The notes below the pieces were generated by a model. It worked only from the letters and a program-made list of their open reading frames with translations, was not told where the DNA came from and made no database searches. Positions 51,431-62,514 of a stretch of 64,000 nt of DNA are shown one piece after another (the first letter of the stretch is position 1; each line of letters opens with the position of its first letter). Source of the stretch: Haematococcus lacustris (Eukaryota; Chlorophyta; Chlorophyceae; Chlamydomonadales; Haematococcaceae). The DNA is taken from the NCBI GenBank assembly GCA_030144725.1, contig JASKMD010000012.1, positions 5,124,623-5,188,622 of the forward strand. Direction: 5' to 3'. The translations under genes were made by a program, and so were the position numbers.

Positions 51431-54400
51431 ATGCAAATCCGATTCGTGCAAGTTGCGATTGTGCTTGTAGCCGCACGTGTAGCAAGCGCAACATGCATGG
51501 ACCCCCGGTTGCACTTGGCAACAAAGGTACGGTGGCGCTATAAAGTAGGGCAAGCGACACCTCAGCTGTCGGTCTCACCTCCCCCGGCCTGCCCCCTATT
51601 CAGACACCCTATGCGCACCGCGCACTCATACCTGGCGCACCATCCGTGAGTGCCTGCATATTCCTGCAAAGATGCAAAGATGCCGCCCTCGTGCAAGGCA
51701 CGACCTCTTGAACGCCACTGGTGCAGATTCATGCCATCCCAGACCCGCCAGGCTATGAGGCACACCACATCTGGCTGCTGGCTCGCCATGGCACCCGGTG
51801 GCCAACACTGCAGCGTATGCAGCAAATCAACAGTGTCGCCTCCACACTGCAGGTGTGCAGTGCACAGCTCATGCCAGCTTAGCCAAGCTCAGTGGCATTC
51901 TGAAGCATCCTCCGTCCCCGGTGCTGCTGCTGCCCCATTGCATCTGTATAGCCTTGCTGTGCTCTTGGCCTACTGCAATATGCATGAAGGACGCCCGCAA
52001 CACCAGTGCCTTTCCATGGATCCATGACTGGCGCTCCCCTGTTGCCAGCATGGCTGATGCCGGAGGCGAGCTACATGACATTGGTGTGTGGCCCTACCCT
52101 GGGCCTACCATCACCCTCTGTGCAACTGCCTCCTTGAACCAGCACGAGCTTGCGGCCCCTGAACCTCAATGCCAGCTATCGGTCATTCATTCTATTGCAT
52201 GTAATCAGGCTTTTCCACAGTACACTGTTACTCCTGCCTGTGTGACCTGCAGGAGAGGAGGAGCTGTGGAGCTTGGGTCAGCGCTGGAAGCGCAGGTTCC
52301 CTGCCCTAGCTTCCCGCCCCTACCTGCCTAAGCACTTCCCCATCATCTCAACCCAGGTGCATGCTGCCCTGCCAGCTCCCTGCCTCTGATGCCACGAGCA
52401 CAGCCACTGCTGGCACCCGGCACATGCCACATGGCACGCTGCTGAGCCTGAGAAGAGGGGGATTTGAGGGTTTAGGGACAGGCCAAGCACAGTACAGGTG
52501 GGTAGAGCAGGCCATGGGACAGCTCTGTGGGCACATAGCCTCTACAGGGGTACCCCAGCCCAGCCCAGCCCAGCCCTGTCCTGCTGTATGCTGCAGTGTC
52601 CCTGCCCCGTCCTGCTGAGGCCACCCGCCCCTGGCCTGCAGGTGCCTAGAGCTGCTGCCAGCGCCAGTGCCTTTGCAGCTGGCTTCTTCCCAGACCGACT
52701 TCGCTTCAACAAGATGGAGTCTGCAGCCAGCAATGCAGGCTCCACTGCCCAAGCAGGCAGTTCAGAACTGGACAACCTAGTCATGGGCATGACCCCCAGG
52801 CAGGTGCTGGCCTGCTGCCACGCACTGGAGGTGAAGACATGAGCTTGAGACCTTGCATGCCTTGCACACAAGTAGGGAGCCACAGTGTATCGCTTGCCGC
52901 TAGTCTGATAGGCGAGTCTGGGCTTAACAGGGACCTGCTGGCGGGCTGCTGGCTGTGGAGCCTGCTTGATATGCCCGCCTCATTGATATGCCTCATTGAT
53001 ATGCCTCATTGATATGCCTCATTGATATGCCTCATTGATATGCCTCATTGACATTGATAATGCCCGCTGCACAGCCCCCTTGTCCCTCACTAGGGCCTCC
53101 ATTTGAGCCGGACCAGTAGTAGCCACTAGCAGCATATACTAGTGACCAATACTGGCCCGACTCAAAGTTTGGTGTTGATGGGTTGTGTGGAGTAAACCCA
53201 ATGCACATGGACATGGTGCATGAGTGCCTACCACCTACACCATTGCCTGACCCCTGAGGGCTATTGTGTAGAGTTGGCATGACAAAACATGCGCTGATTG
53301 GAAGCTGATGACAGCTCAACAGAGGGAGGCACACACTACTGTACCACTGCAGGCTGCTGCTGCTCCTGGGCCTTGGGAAGCTTGTCTTGCAGCCGTTTGT
53401 AGCCCAGGCCAGGGTACTCCTTGCCCTTGGCTGGCAGAGCTCCCTGGTCTGGCCAGTAGCACAGCTCCAGCGGGCGCCACCTGCTCTCCCCAATGCGCTG
53501 CATGTTCAGCGCTGCATTGCAGTCCCTGTCCAGCCACGTGCCTGGCTGTGGGGCTGGCTTGGCCTTGGCAGCCTTGGTGGGCTGGGTAGGCTCAGCTGCC
53601 TGCTCAGCCTTGGTGCGCTTGCTGCGCTTGGCTGGCGGGGGAGGCCACTATTGGGCACCACATCAGGCCCCTCACTGGCTGGCCACGCTGCTGGCTCCAG
53701 GCTGGGCGCAGCAGGCGCAGGTCCACCTGCCCTTCTTGGGCTTCCAGGCCATACTCTTCCAGGCGTACTCCAGGCCAAGCTGCGACCCACCTTGGCAGCC
53801 AACTACTGCCTCTGGCCTGCTGCCCACCTGGTCAACTTTGGGTTGGTGCCCAGCGACCAGCGCATCCTGTACGTCAACGCCCATGCCCGCTGCACAGTCA
53901 AGGGACGGCCGCCCCTCCCACAGCAGGGCTGCTTGCTAGAGCGGTTGAACAGGGTCCTACAGCCCTCTGAGGAGGGAGGGGTGGCTGGGGGCTGGGGGCT
54001 GCTACACACCCTGTTGCCTGTGTGGCCTGGCTGCTGGCTGCAGGGCACCTCAGGGGGGCCTCCAACAGGCACTGAGGCCCAGGTCCGTCGCGCTGACCAT
54101 GGCCCCCAAGAAAGCCGACCCCCTGCTGCGCCCCTTTGAGGTATGTCAGCAGTGCCTCCATGAACAAATAGCACCACTCCTCACCATCACTGCCATCATC
54201 AGTAGAACCAGCAGGAGAATGAGCACCACTTGCCACCATTGCCATCATCATCAGTACCACCAGCAGCATTTGAAAGCAGCTGGCCTGCTGTAGTTGTTGC
54301 TTAACAAAGATTCTGTGCTGTGTGTGATAAGTGTGATAGCTAGGGCTAGCACACCCTATGACGTCATGCGTGCCTCCACAGCACCTGCTCTGTACAGCAA

Positions 54401-57400
54401 GGGCTGCTCATGTCTGTTACTAAGAACTGTGGCCGCATGGGCCCTTGCAGCAACGCATACTCTTGTTGCGTGCAGATGTGCAGTGCATACGCGCAGCATG
54501 AGGAGTACGTGGAGAAGTGGCTGGTGAGCAATACCCCTATTCCTTGACAAGGGCCGCAAGCCTGGCCTGCGGTGTTGGGTGTACCTGGTCAGCTCAAAAT
54601 GGGCCAGGTCTTGCCATGGGCTCAATTGCAGCCCTGCTCGCCCCATGTTGTGTCTGCCTGGGTTTGAGATGGTGGTGACTACCCTGCATGCCTCAAGTGA
54701 AGGCCATGGGGGCTTCCCTGCATGCATGCATGCCTGCATGCTACGAGAACGCCTGTGCTCCACCCTGCCTGCCTGCCGGCCCCTATGCACCTCTTGCTAG
54801 CAGCCCCATGTCTTAATTGGTGGCTGCGCAGGGGGGTTGGATGGCAGAGCAGTGGCAGGGCATGACGGCAGGCTTGGAAGAGAAGCTGCAAATGACCAGG
54901 CGGATGCGGGCGTGTGAGGTGAGGGGGGGAGGCCTGGTACATGCTGCAAAGCGGGTCAGGTGGTACGTGTCCACGGCAGGCCGTCAGGCACTGCAAGGTT
55001 TTTGCACCCAGCCCTGCCTCACTGATCATGCACAGTGGTCAGGGGCTCCTGCTCACCCAGCTACCGCTGGGCACTTGCTGCACTCAACATTGCACCACTG
55101 CACCGCTGCACTCAGCACCTCAGCACTCCACCGAGCAGGTGTGTGTTGCAACAACGCTGGCAGGCAGATGGCATGCGTTAATGGTGGTGATGACTGAGCT
55201 TATGGCAGTGCGTAGCTCGTGGCAATGCCGACGCCGACAGAGCCGCTGCTGTTGCTCAGCCGTGGCTTCACCCTGGCTGTGTCCTGTGCGGCTGACATGT
55301 GCGCAGGTAGAGGCCCTGTGGCAGCTGTGCTTGTTTGAAGCAGGTACGCATGGCCCCTGTTTACCAAATGCAGCTCATACCTACCAGTCGCTGCATGACT
55401 AGGCATCCCGTGCTGACCATGCCAGACTGGTGCTGGTGCTGCTGGTGGTGCTGGTTTTGTTTTTGTTGCTTGAGTTCCTTTCCCAGCCCCTGTTGTGCCC
55501 CTGTTGCGGCCCCTGTTGCGTAAGGGCCCCTGTTGCGGAGCAAGCCAGTGAACAGGTGCAGAGCACAGCACTCAGGCTGTGTGTTCCACTAAGGTCGTGT
55601 CCTGACCCTGTGCTGTGTTGAGCAGGCCTAGAGGACGACACCAGCAGGGCCTGCGCTCTGTTCCAGCCAGAGCAGGTGAGGGTGGTTACAGCAGAGTCAG
55701 GTGCATCAGGACAAGCACATGCTGCCTCACAGACCACCAGGTTGGCTGAACTCTTCTGGCGGGAGCCTTGCACATGCCGGCATGCGCCTCGAGCAATGCA
55801 AACGTGGTGTACCCATGTGCGCCATGTGCCATGTAGCCATGTACCATACTGCCGTGCATGCTGTGCTGTGCATTCATTTAAAGTGTGCGTGATGCGAACT
55901 GCAGCTCCAGCACAGTTGGACTTCAGTTATGGAGGTGTTTATCGTCCACGTAGCGTGGCACATTTTCATTACAAGAAGCGTGTGGGTCCATGCAGGTGGA
56001 GCTGTTAGAGTGGTTGGACGATGTGGATTTGTTGGAGTCTCACTCTTGGGGCGCGCGTATCAACTACGCCATTGCTGGGCCCTTGCTGGCTCACATGCGC
56101 TCAGCCCTGCAGGTCAGCCGTGGTGCGGGACAAGCTGGGCACAGGCCACCTTCTTTACTGCTGCGCACCCACCACTGCTGAGCTGAGGCCATGGCACCAG
56201 CATTCACCAGCCGACTCTAGCCTGGCCCTGGCCCTGCCCGTAGCCCTCCTTCACTGGGCTGCTGCAGCCTGGGCTGACCTTGTCTGGCCCTCAACCTATG
56301 TGATTGCACTGTGCCTGCTGCTTGCCCACACGCAGTCCGCTGCCGACAGCAAGCACATAAAAAAGCCCGCCCACCTGCTGTTTGCTCACTGTGAGGTGAG
56401 GTGAGGGCCTCTGCCCATTGCAAGGCTGATGGGGTCAGGCCACCCACCCCCGCGCCTACCTGCTTTGCATGGGCACGCACATGATTATAGGATAGGTAAT
56501 GAAGATAAAAACGACCTCCCGCACCTCTGCATTGCTACACAAGCAGCGCGCATCGCCACCTGATGCAGTTTGGTAGGAGAGTGAGCTGCCCAGGATATCA
56601 ATAGTGTTTGAGTGAGAAAAGGAGAAAGGTGCCTGAAGTGTCTTGCCAGTGGGAGTAGCCAAGCAGTTCACTACAGGGGGTCTCTTATGCCTGGCTGCTT
56701 CCCGCCTCCCCTCCTTTCCCACCCTCCCTGCAGACGCTCGTACCCCTTGCCACCTTGCTAGGCCTGTTCAAGCCTGAGCTGGCTCTGCCGCCATCAGCAG
56801 CGCACCCCCCCAACAGCTCAGGTGCGCAGGCATGATGGCATGATGGCACGCAATGACCACAACAGCCCCCACACAGCCCGCAGTGCACAGCAGGTCAGGC
56901 GCCCTGGCCCACTACCCCCTGTACCTGTGCAGAGGCCGGTCGGTGCTGCACCTGCCTGCTTGCCCCACTTACAGCATCTTGGCCATCACCTGGCAACATG
57001 AGCCTGCAATGCGCATGGCTGGACATCGTACCCCATGCGCACAGTCACCGGTTGACACCAGCTCTGGCCAACAGGCAGGCACACACCCACATGTCTCGCT
57101 CACATCACATCACCAGACACTGTCGCTGGCCAGCTTGCCACCCTGCACCATTCGCCACCCTGACGCTGCCCTCACCACCCTGTGCTGGTGCCGGTGTTCC
57201 ACTGGCTGCAGCCCTGGCCGTGGTGGCCCCTGAGGCTGAGGCCCGGCGCCTGCTGTCCCGGGCAGATGTGGTGAGCGACATGGGCCTGCAGCTGCGCCCC
57301 CAGGCTGCGCTGGCCAGTGGCCCTGCCCCTCAATCCTGCCACAAGACCGGGCAACCGCCTAGTGGGCTGCAGCCCCCCGGGGGGTGGTACCCCTGCACGC

Positions 57401-58023
57401 CCTTCAACGCCACCCGGCTCTTCAAGGGCAGCAGGGTGTCGCCCTACGCAGCCAACCTGGCAGTTGTGCTGTACCGGGCTGTGGGGGGTGTGCATGGCAG
57501 GTGGGTGTTCGGTAGGTCTTAACTGCACCGTGCTTTTGAGGAGCTGTGGGGTCTGGGTGAGGGCTGGGGAACGGGGTGGGAGCCATGTCTGTGCGACCAA
57601 TGCTTGCATGTGGTGTGTTAGGGTGCCTCAGGTCCCTACCCCGCTTCTTACAACATCAGCTGACCAGCCTCCTGCTGCAGGCGTTGCTGCTCTAACACCT
57701 GCATCTTCGTTGCCCGGAGTTCTGAAGCGCACAGTTGTTAATTCCAGGCGCTGAGTAGTAGACATTGCATGGGCTAGGGTGCACCTCTGGAGCTGCATGT
57801 GTGTTAGAGCCTACAGTGCCTGCTGTGTTTTGCTCAAGTGAGGCGGTGATGCCATGCTGCATGCAGGGCGTCGGACCATACAGTGAGGCTGGTGTACAAT
57901 GAGCAGGTGGTGCCCATCCCTGGATGCGGTGACGGGGAGGGTGCGCTGGATTGCAACCTTGATCAGTTTCTAGCCATCACTGCTGCACAAGCAGATGAGG
58001 GCGTGCTGAATGTTAGCTGCTGA
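51431..58023 (+). CDS. MINPP1-like: Multiple inositol-polyphosphate phosphatase (histidine phosphatase), 16 exons
   Basis: Exons: 51431-51526, 51604-51645, 51727-51852, about 51990-52083, 52253-52356, 52642-~52838, 54069-54140, 54476-54523, 54832-54918, 55307-55343, 55626-55675, 55996-56112, 56336-56395, 56734-56821, 57212-57500 and 57867-58023. Phases agree at all joins; the exon 4 start and exon 6 end are the least sure. MQIRFVQVAIVLVAARVASA is a good signal peptide, so the enzyme is secreted or ER/vacuolar. LHLATK-TPY, the phosphohistidine motif LLARHGTRWPT, GELHDIGEEELW, VPRAAASASAFAAGFF, LRPFEMCSAY, SWGARINYAIAGPLL and RVSPYAANLAVVLYRA follow the MINPP order; the end is YNEQVVPIPGC. The proton-donor motif reads FAHCETLVPLATLLGLF, with HCE where MINPPs have HAE. 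It hydrolyses phytate and higher inositol phosphates. Intron 6 carries a TnpB-like fragment and an Mpv17 exon copy. Confidence 0.88.
52970..53050. repeat. 13-bp repeat TTGATATGCCTCA, about 5-6 units
   Basis: Units of CATTGATATGCCT lie directly beside the right end of the family-A TnpB-like fragment, inside intron 6 of the phosphatase gene. Confidence 0.9.
53071..53645 (-). pseudogene. TnpB/Fanzor-like nuclease C-terminus, family A copy 2 (best preserved)
   Basis: Minus-strand frame from about 53640 to TAG at 53338-53336: PPAKRSKRTKAEQAAEPTQP, then KPAPQPGTWLDRDCNAALNM, RIGESRWRPLELCYWPDQGA, KGKEYPGLGYKRLQDKLPKA and a Gln-rich end. LDRDCNAALN keeps both acidic residues of a RuvC-III-type motif. 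The frame meets a stop upstream of PPPPAKR, and RuvC-I, RuvC-II and the zinc ribbon are not seen, so only the last 100 or so residues survive. After the stop, 170 bp lead to the terminal hairpin (53102-53166) and the end at 53071. In OMEGA systems the guide RNA overlaps this part of the element. Confidence 0.68.
53763..53885 (+). pseudogene. Copied fragment of the Mpv17 last exon
   Basis: About 115 bp match 50529-50643 with very few changes (CTGTGG/CTCTGG, CTTGTC/CTGGTC), encoding LQAKLRPTLAANYCLWPAAH to RILYVN. It then diverges (AHARCTVKG). It lies in intron 6 of the phosphatase gene, immediately beyond the TnpB-like fragment. The rest of the Mpv17 gene is absent. Confidence 0.85.
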
Positions 58024-58949
58024 CAAAGTGCTGGGTGTACAAATGTGGTAGGGGGTGTTAGTAAGCTGCCATCGCAGGGAGGGGTAGGGTTAGTCGATGT
58101 TAGCTTGGCGCTGCTTGGTGACGGTAGGTGGCATGGGAAGCTTGGTGAAGGTAGGTTGCAAGGGAAGGGGGCATGTGTGCATGCAGGCCTTGTGCAACCA
58201 GCGGGCGAGCCAGGCTGCAGCACAGCTTCTGGTGACAGTGGTGGGTGAGGTCAGGTTTCCTAGTGGTACTAAAGGAAGCAAAGCTACAGCTGGGCTGGTG
58301 GCCCTGGGCTGCCTGCTGTGCTGCTGAGATGCTGTGTCAGGCAACGTGTACTTGTCGTGGGGATGAATGCTGTCCCAAATACGCAGTTAGTGCCCGGCTG
58401 CCAAAGGCTGGTCGCAGTTGTGCAAACTTACGACAGGGCATTAGGCTCTGCATGAGGCACCATTGCAAGCATTCGCAGCTCTGTTTGAAGATGTCAATGA
58501 TGCGGGTTGGGCCACAGGAGCTTTGCTTGTAAGCGCCGGGATGGGCAGGCGAGTCGGCCAGGTCAGCGGGACAGCCTCCGTGGTCAGTACTGCGCATCGA
58601 GGTACCGCCAGGTACTCCGCGGCGTGCGAGTCGCGCAGCTGCGCACCGGCCGCTATCAGCGGTCACAACTCTCCTTCTAAGGTACTGCGCGAGCATTAGC
58701 TGGCACTGATCGCAACCATTCTGGACCCCAGAGCCGCCAGAATATGGAAATGGGCGCTGGCCGCATTGCCAACTGCAGCCGGCGCACCCTCTATGTGATG
58801 TGGCGAGACACCTTGGAGTGTGCCTGCTTTGTTTGGTGGTAGGAGCCCTCCCTGTTGCGCTACACAGCGCCGAGAGACATGGATGATTGTCAAGAAGGGA
58901 AACTGCTCCTAATCAAATACCGGAGGTCATACCCAGCATGTCAGGCACT
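58024..58949. other. Convergent intergenic region
   Basis: It lies between the 3' ends of the phosphatase (+) and the isopentenyl kinase (-). A piece at about 58240-58330 (FPSGTKGSKATAGLVALG on the plus strand) matches the region at 46076-46170 inverted, a scrap of the family-A element. No gene recognised. Confidence 0.45.
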
Positions 58950-61900
58950 TCACGCGCTGTGATAAAGCCTCTGCCAATGGGCTGTATCCATCCTCATCAC
59001 CACAGTGCCCCTCCACTTGGGTGTTCCCTCTCTGTCCAGGGTGCCGATGGCCTCCACGACCTGATGCATATTCAGACTCAGCGCCATGGCGGCAGCCGGG
59101 GAGCTGGCTTCCGCGATCAGAACAGGCACGCCGCACACAGCCACTTGAACGGCCTCGGCAACCTTCCCCGCCATACCGCCGGTGGTGTCGTGCACGCTGC
59201 CCGCCATCACAGGGGCGTCGGTTGCGTCAGCTGCCCGCCAAGTACCATCTGCAGAGCGGCACAGGACATCAATAGCCAGTCAAAAGCAGCGCACAAGGAC
59301 AAGGGAAAGGGAGCACAGTGACGTAAGGTTTGGCCAATGTGAGCAGTCGTCAATAAATATGGTCGTGGCTTGGCGCCTGATATACGCCCAGGGTCCTAGA
59401 GCTGAGTGGAGAGCATGGTTGTTAGTTATTGGGATGCAGTTCGCCATTGGCATGGATTGGGACTAGGCAATGGCCCAGCCACGTTCACGCTACAAGGGGC
59501 TGTGTGCGGCGTGGCTGTAAGCGCAGCGCGTTGTGAGTGCGATGTAAGTCCAATCGTAAGTCGCGATGAAGGGCAAGAAGCGCGAGGGCGCGGATGAGCC
59601 CCAACAGCCCAAACCCAAGCAGCCTAAGCCCAAGTCCAAGGGCAAGCCTGACAACCCTGACAGCGGGCAGGGGAGAGCAAGTGGCGCCCGCTGGAGCCGT
59701 GCAGGTGGACACACCGAGCAAGACTTCCTGCTCAGGGCAAGGAGTACCCAGCATTGGGCTTCAAGAAGCTGCGAGACCGAACCCCCAAGGCCCAGGCCCA
59801 GCAGCCTGCAGCACAGTAGTATGTGTGCATCAGGCAAAGCTTAAGCTGTTGCTTACATCAGAACATGTGTTTCATGCCAACATCGATTGCCTGATTCTCG
59901 CAAGGGAGGAGGGGTAGGGAATTAGGTATTGGTACCGGCTGTAGGTCACAGACACTCAGTTCGGATTCCAGATAATGCAACCCTTGTCCATAAGTAGGGG
60001 AACAAAAGGCAGCACAGCACTCGTTAGAGGGATGGCCTCGACCGAACAAACGCAGTAATGGCCCTACCGCAGAGCGTGAACTAAAATTGCCTCACACTTA
60101 AGCCTCACACTTAAGTCAACTCCTAGAAACTCTGATGGTCTGACTGACCTCAACCTCCTTACTCCAACAGGAACAATATGCTGGAAGTGGCTGTGCGTGA
60201 GTCCTGCACAAACCGTAAATCTGTGGGCAACCTTACCACATTATTTGACTGTCTCCTCACCTGGGAGGCAGCCAATGAGGCGCAGGAGGCGGCTGCCAGG
60301 CTCTTCTGGCGGCCGGTCATACACCCCAGCCACATTGGTCTGCATTGGCAACAGCCCCGCACACATGTCGCATGCCGTCTGAGACATTGGGTATGGCTTG
60401 GCCCAAAGCATGTCGACCTGTCTGGAGGGCTGTGCCTGGTTCACGCATACACCCCACAGTTTGGTGTGACGACGCCTTGACCACCATGACAAGCATGATT
60501 GTCAAGAGCCACATGGTGCCTGTCACCTCACACTCACACTCACACTCTGACTGACCTAAACCTTTACCACACCCAAGCAGGCTGAATCCCATTGCAACCA
60601 ATTGCAACCCATGATGTCGGTGTATGATCCAAGCGCAGGGGTGTGTCTGTGTGGTGCGCCCAACTGTGTGTGCTACCCCCACAGCAGCCATGTCAATTAT
60701 GTAGTTACATGTGTTGTGTGGTCATGTACCACTCAGCCATGCCCGCCAACCCTAAGACCTGAAGCATGGCAAGCAGAGCATGAGCTACATGTTGTATGAC
60801 ACAGGTGAATATGTGAGACATATGCATGAGCAAGTGGCATCCCCAAGCAAGGAAGATACAATTGCCAATGCAGTTTAACCAGGTCCCTGGTAGGCACCTG
60901 TCCCTGCCTGGACACAGTTCCATGCAGGCATGTAAGCTGCTGCTGTGCTGCAGGAAGCTGAATCACCCGTGGCGTGAGCCGTTCCTGGCAGCACTCACCA
61001 GAAAGGTGACATGGTCAGGCCTGAACACCTCAGCCAGCCGCCGCACCACCGTGTCTCCACTGCGAACAACACACCCTCCATGACTCACTTTGCAACCTCT
61101 TGCTGCCCTTGGGCAGCCAAGCAGCCACACAGCCAGCAACCTCAGAGCCTGGGCCCAGCACTCCCCCAGCAGCCCAGCGACCCAAGCTGAGCAGGCTGAC
61201 AAGAACACCCAGGCCAGGGTGAAGGAGGGGAGAGAACTGCCAAGCCCAGCCACCCAGGACCACAGCAAGGCAGGTGACTAGACTGGCGCTGTATTGAGAT
61301 GGAGCTGAACCCATGAGTGCACAAGTTGGGCTGATCAGGCTACAGCCCTGTCACAGAGGTACAGCACTAGTGTTGTTTGAAGGTAGTCAGGCAGGGTGGT
61401 GGCTTCACTCCATGCATAGGGGGTCTGCAGGAGTGATGAGAAAGGCGTCGTCCTCAGGGCCCATGATGCACAAGGTTCAGTGGTGGGACCCAGATGCCCT
61501 CTTAGTGTGTCACACCATGGTGAGATGTGGAGGAAGCATGTCACAGACGGCCTCATCCTTGGTGCGTGCGCAGGGCCGTCACACTATCCTGTACTTACTG
61601 TGCGACAGCCACTGAGGCAAGGCATGCCACAACAGGTCCCCCTTTCCACCCACCTCAGCACACAGCAGCCTTGCAGGTCATCCCACACCACATCACCATG
61701 GAGCACTGGCACCAAGCCCGCCTCCAGGCACTGGCTCACCATGTGGCAGCCGTCAGCATCCAGCTGCGACACACAGCCCAGTAACAAACACGCATGCTTG
61801 CCTGCTCACGTACAGCACCCTGGTTCATCCAGCTCACAGGGCACACAGCTTACGGTGAGGAGCTGGTGGGGCCCAGCAGGCTGATGCTGTAGTGGTGCAG

Positions 61901-62514
61901 GCGGCGAGGGTGGGACTGTTCACCTAGGCATTCACCTTTTTGCCATGCGTGGTCCACCCGCTTGCAAATGGTGGCAGGCCCACAGCTGCACTGCCCTCCC
62001 GCACCAGAGCATCAACTACATGGACATTCAGCGCCGTCACTGCCTGGCTGCAGACACGGGGGCAGGCGTGAGTGAGGTAGAGAGGGTGTTACCAGGAGGC
62101 TTAGGCCTCAAAGCATGTGGCCAGCGCCATGTGATCTGAACGGCATGAGATGCCACGCACCGCACGTGTTTTTGCAACGCCCACTGCTAAGGAGCGGGGG
62201 AGAGTTGGGCTGGCTTTGTCAAGGACTGTCCCGGAAGCAACTCCACCATGCTTAGCTTGCCCATGCCCAAAACTGCCCGCCCCATGGACCACTATGCAAG
62301 GCCCTGGGCACTGTACACAATGCTGAGCACACAGGGCTAGCACGTCTGGGCGCAGCTGTGGCTTGGGACTATCTTTCACCGTGATCGCTGCACCTGGATC
62401 GCAGCAAGGTGGGCTGCAATTTGGTAGAAGGCCTTACAAGGATATCGCTTGCTCGCTCGCTTTCACCGCACCTCCGAGCTTGCAGATGCACAACGGGCAC
62501 AATGCCGCGCTCAT
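58950..62514 (-). CDS. IPK: Isopentenyl phosphate kinase (amino-acid kinase fold), about seven exons
   Basis: Minus-strand exons: 62514-62472, 62393-about 62250, 62047-61936, 61763-about 61672, 61059-60999, 60339-60261 and 59230-58950. It starts MSAALCPLCICKLGG; the KLGGAAIT lysine/glycine loop spans exons 1-2. Then HGAGSFGHG (phosphate-binding His), VTALNVHVVDALV, GLVPVLHGDVVWD, SGDTVVRRLAEVF, HVTFLTNVAGVYDRPP and HDTTGGMAGKVAEAV (nucleotide loop). These follow the order of isopentenyl phosphate kinases, which turn isopentenyl phosphate into IPP for isoprenoid synthesis in the cytosol. Most joins have matching phases (FL-TNVAG; CLP-A-DATD). Exon 2's end, probably a GC donor, and a possible small exon between 61672 and 61059 are unresolved. 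TnpB-like fragments sit in the introns at 59.6-60.0 and 61.1 kb. Confidence 0.82.
59560..60005 (+). pseudogene. TnpB/Fanzor-like C-terminus, family B, in a kinase intron
   Basis: Pieces read GESKWRPLEPCRW and QGKEYPALGFKKLRDRTPKA, with a Gln/Ala end and TAG at 59817-59819, clearly related to family A (GESRWRPLELC, KGKEYPGLGYKRL). The stretch that should hold DRDCNAALN is gone: a Lys/Pro-rich linker (KQPKPKSKGKPDNPDSGQG) runs almost straight into GES. The roughly 180 bp after the stop match the minus strand at 42281-42460 but not family A. Confidence 0.6.
61090..61285 (+). pseudogene. Scrap of a TnpB-like linker region in a kinase intron
   Basis: DNA such as CAGAGCCTGGGCCCAGCACT..CCCAGC..AAGCTGAGCAGGCTGA parallels the Lys/Pro/Ala linker part of the 44-kb copy (about 44195-44300). 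No acidic motif or tail remains. Confidence 0.45.
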
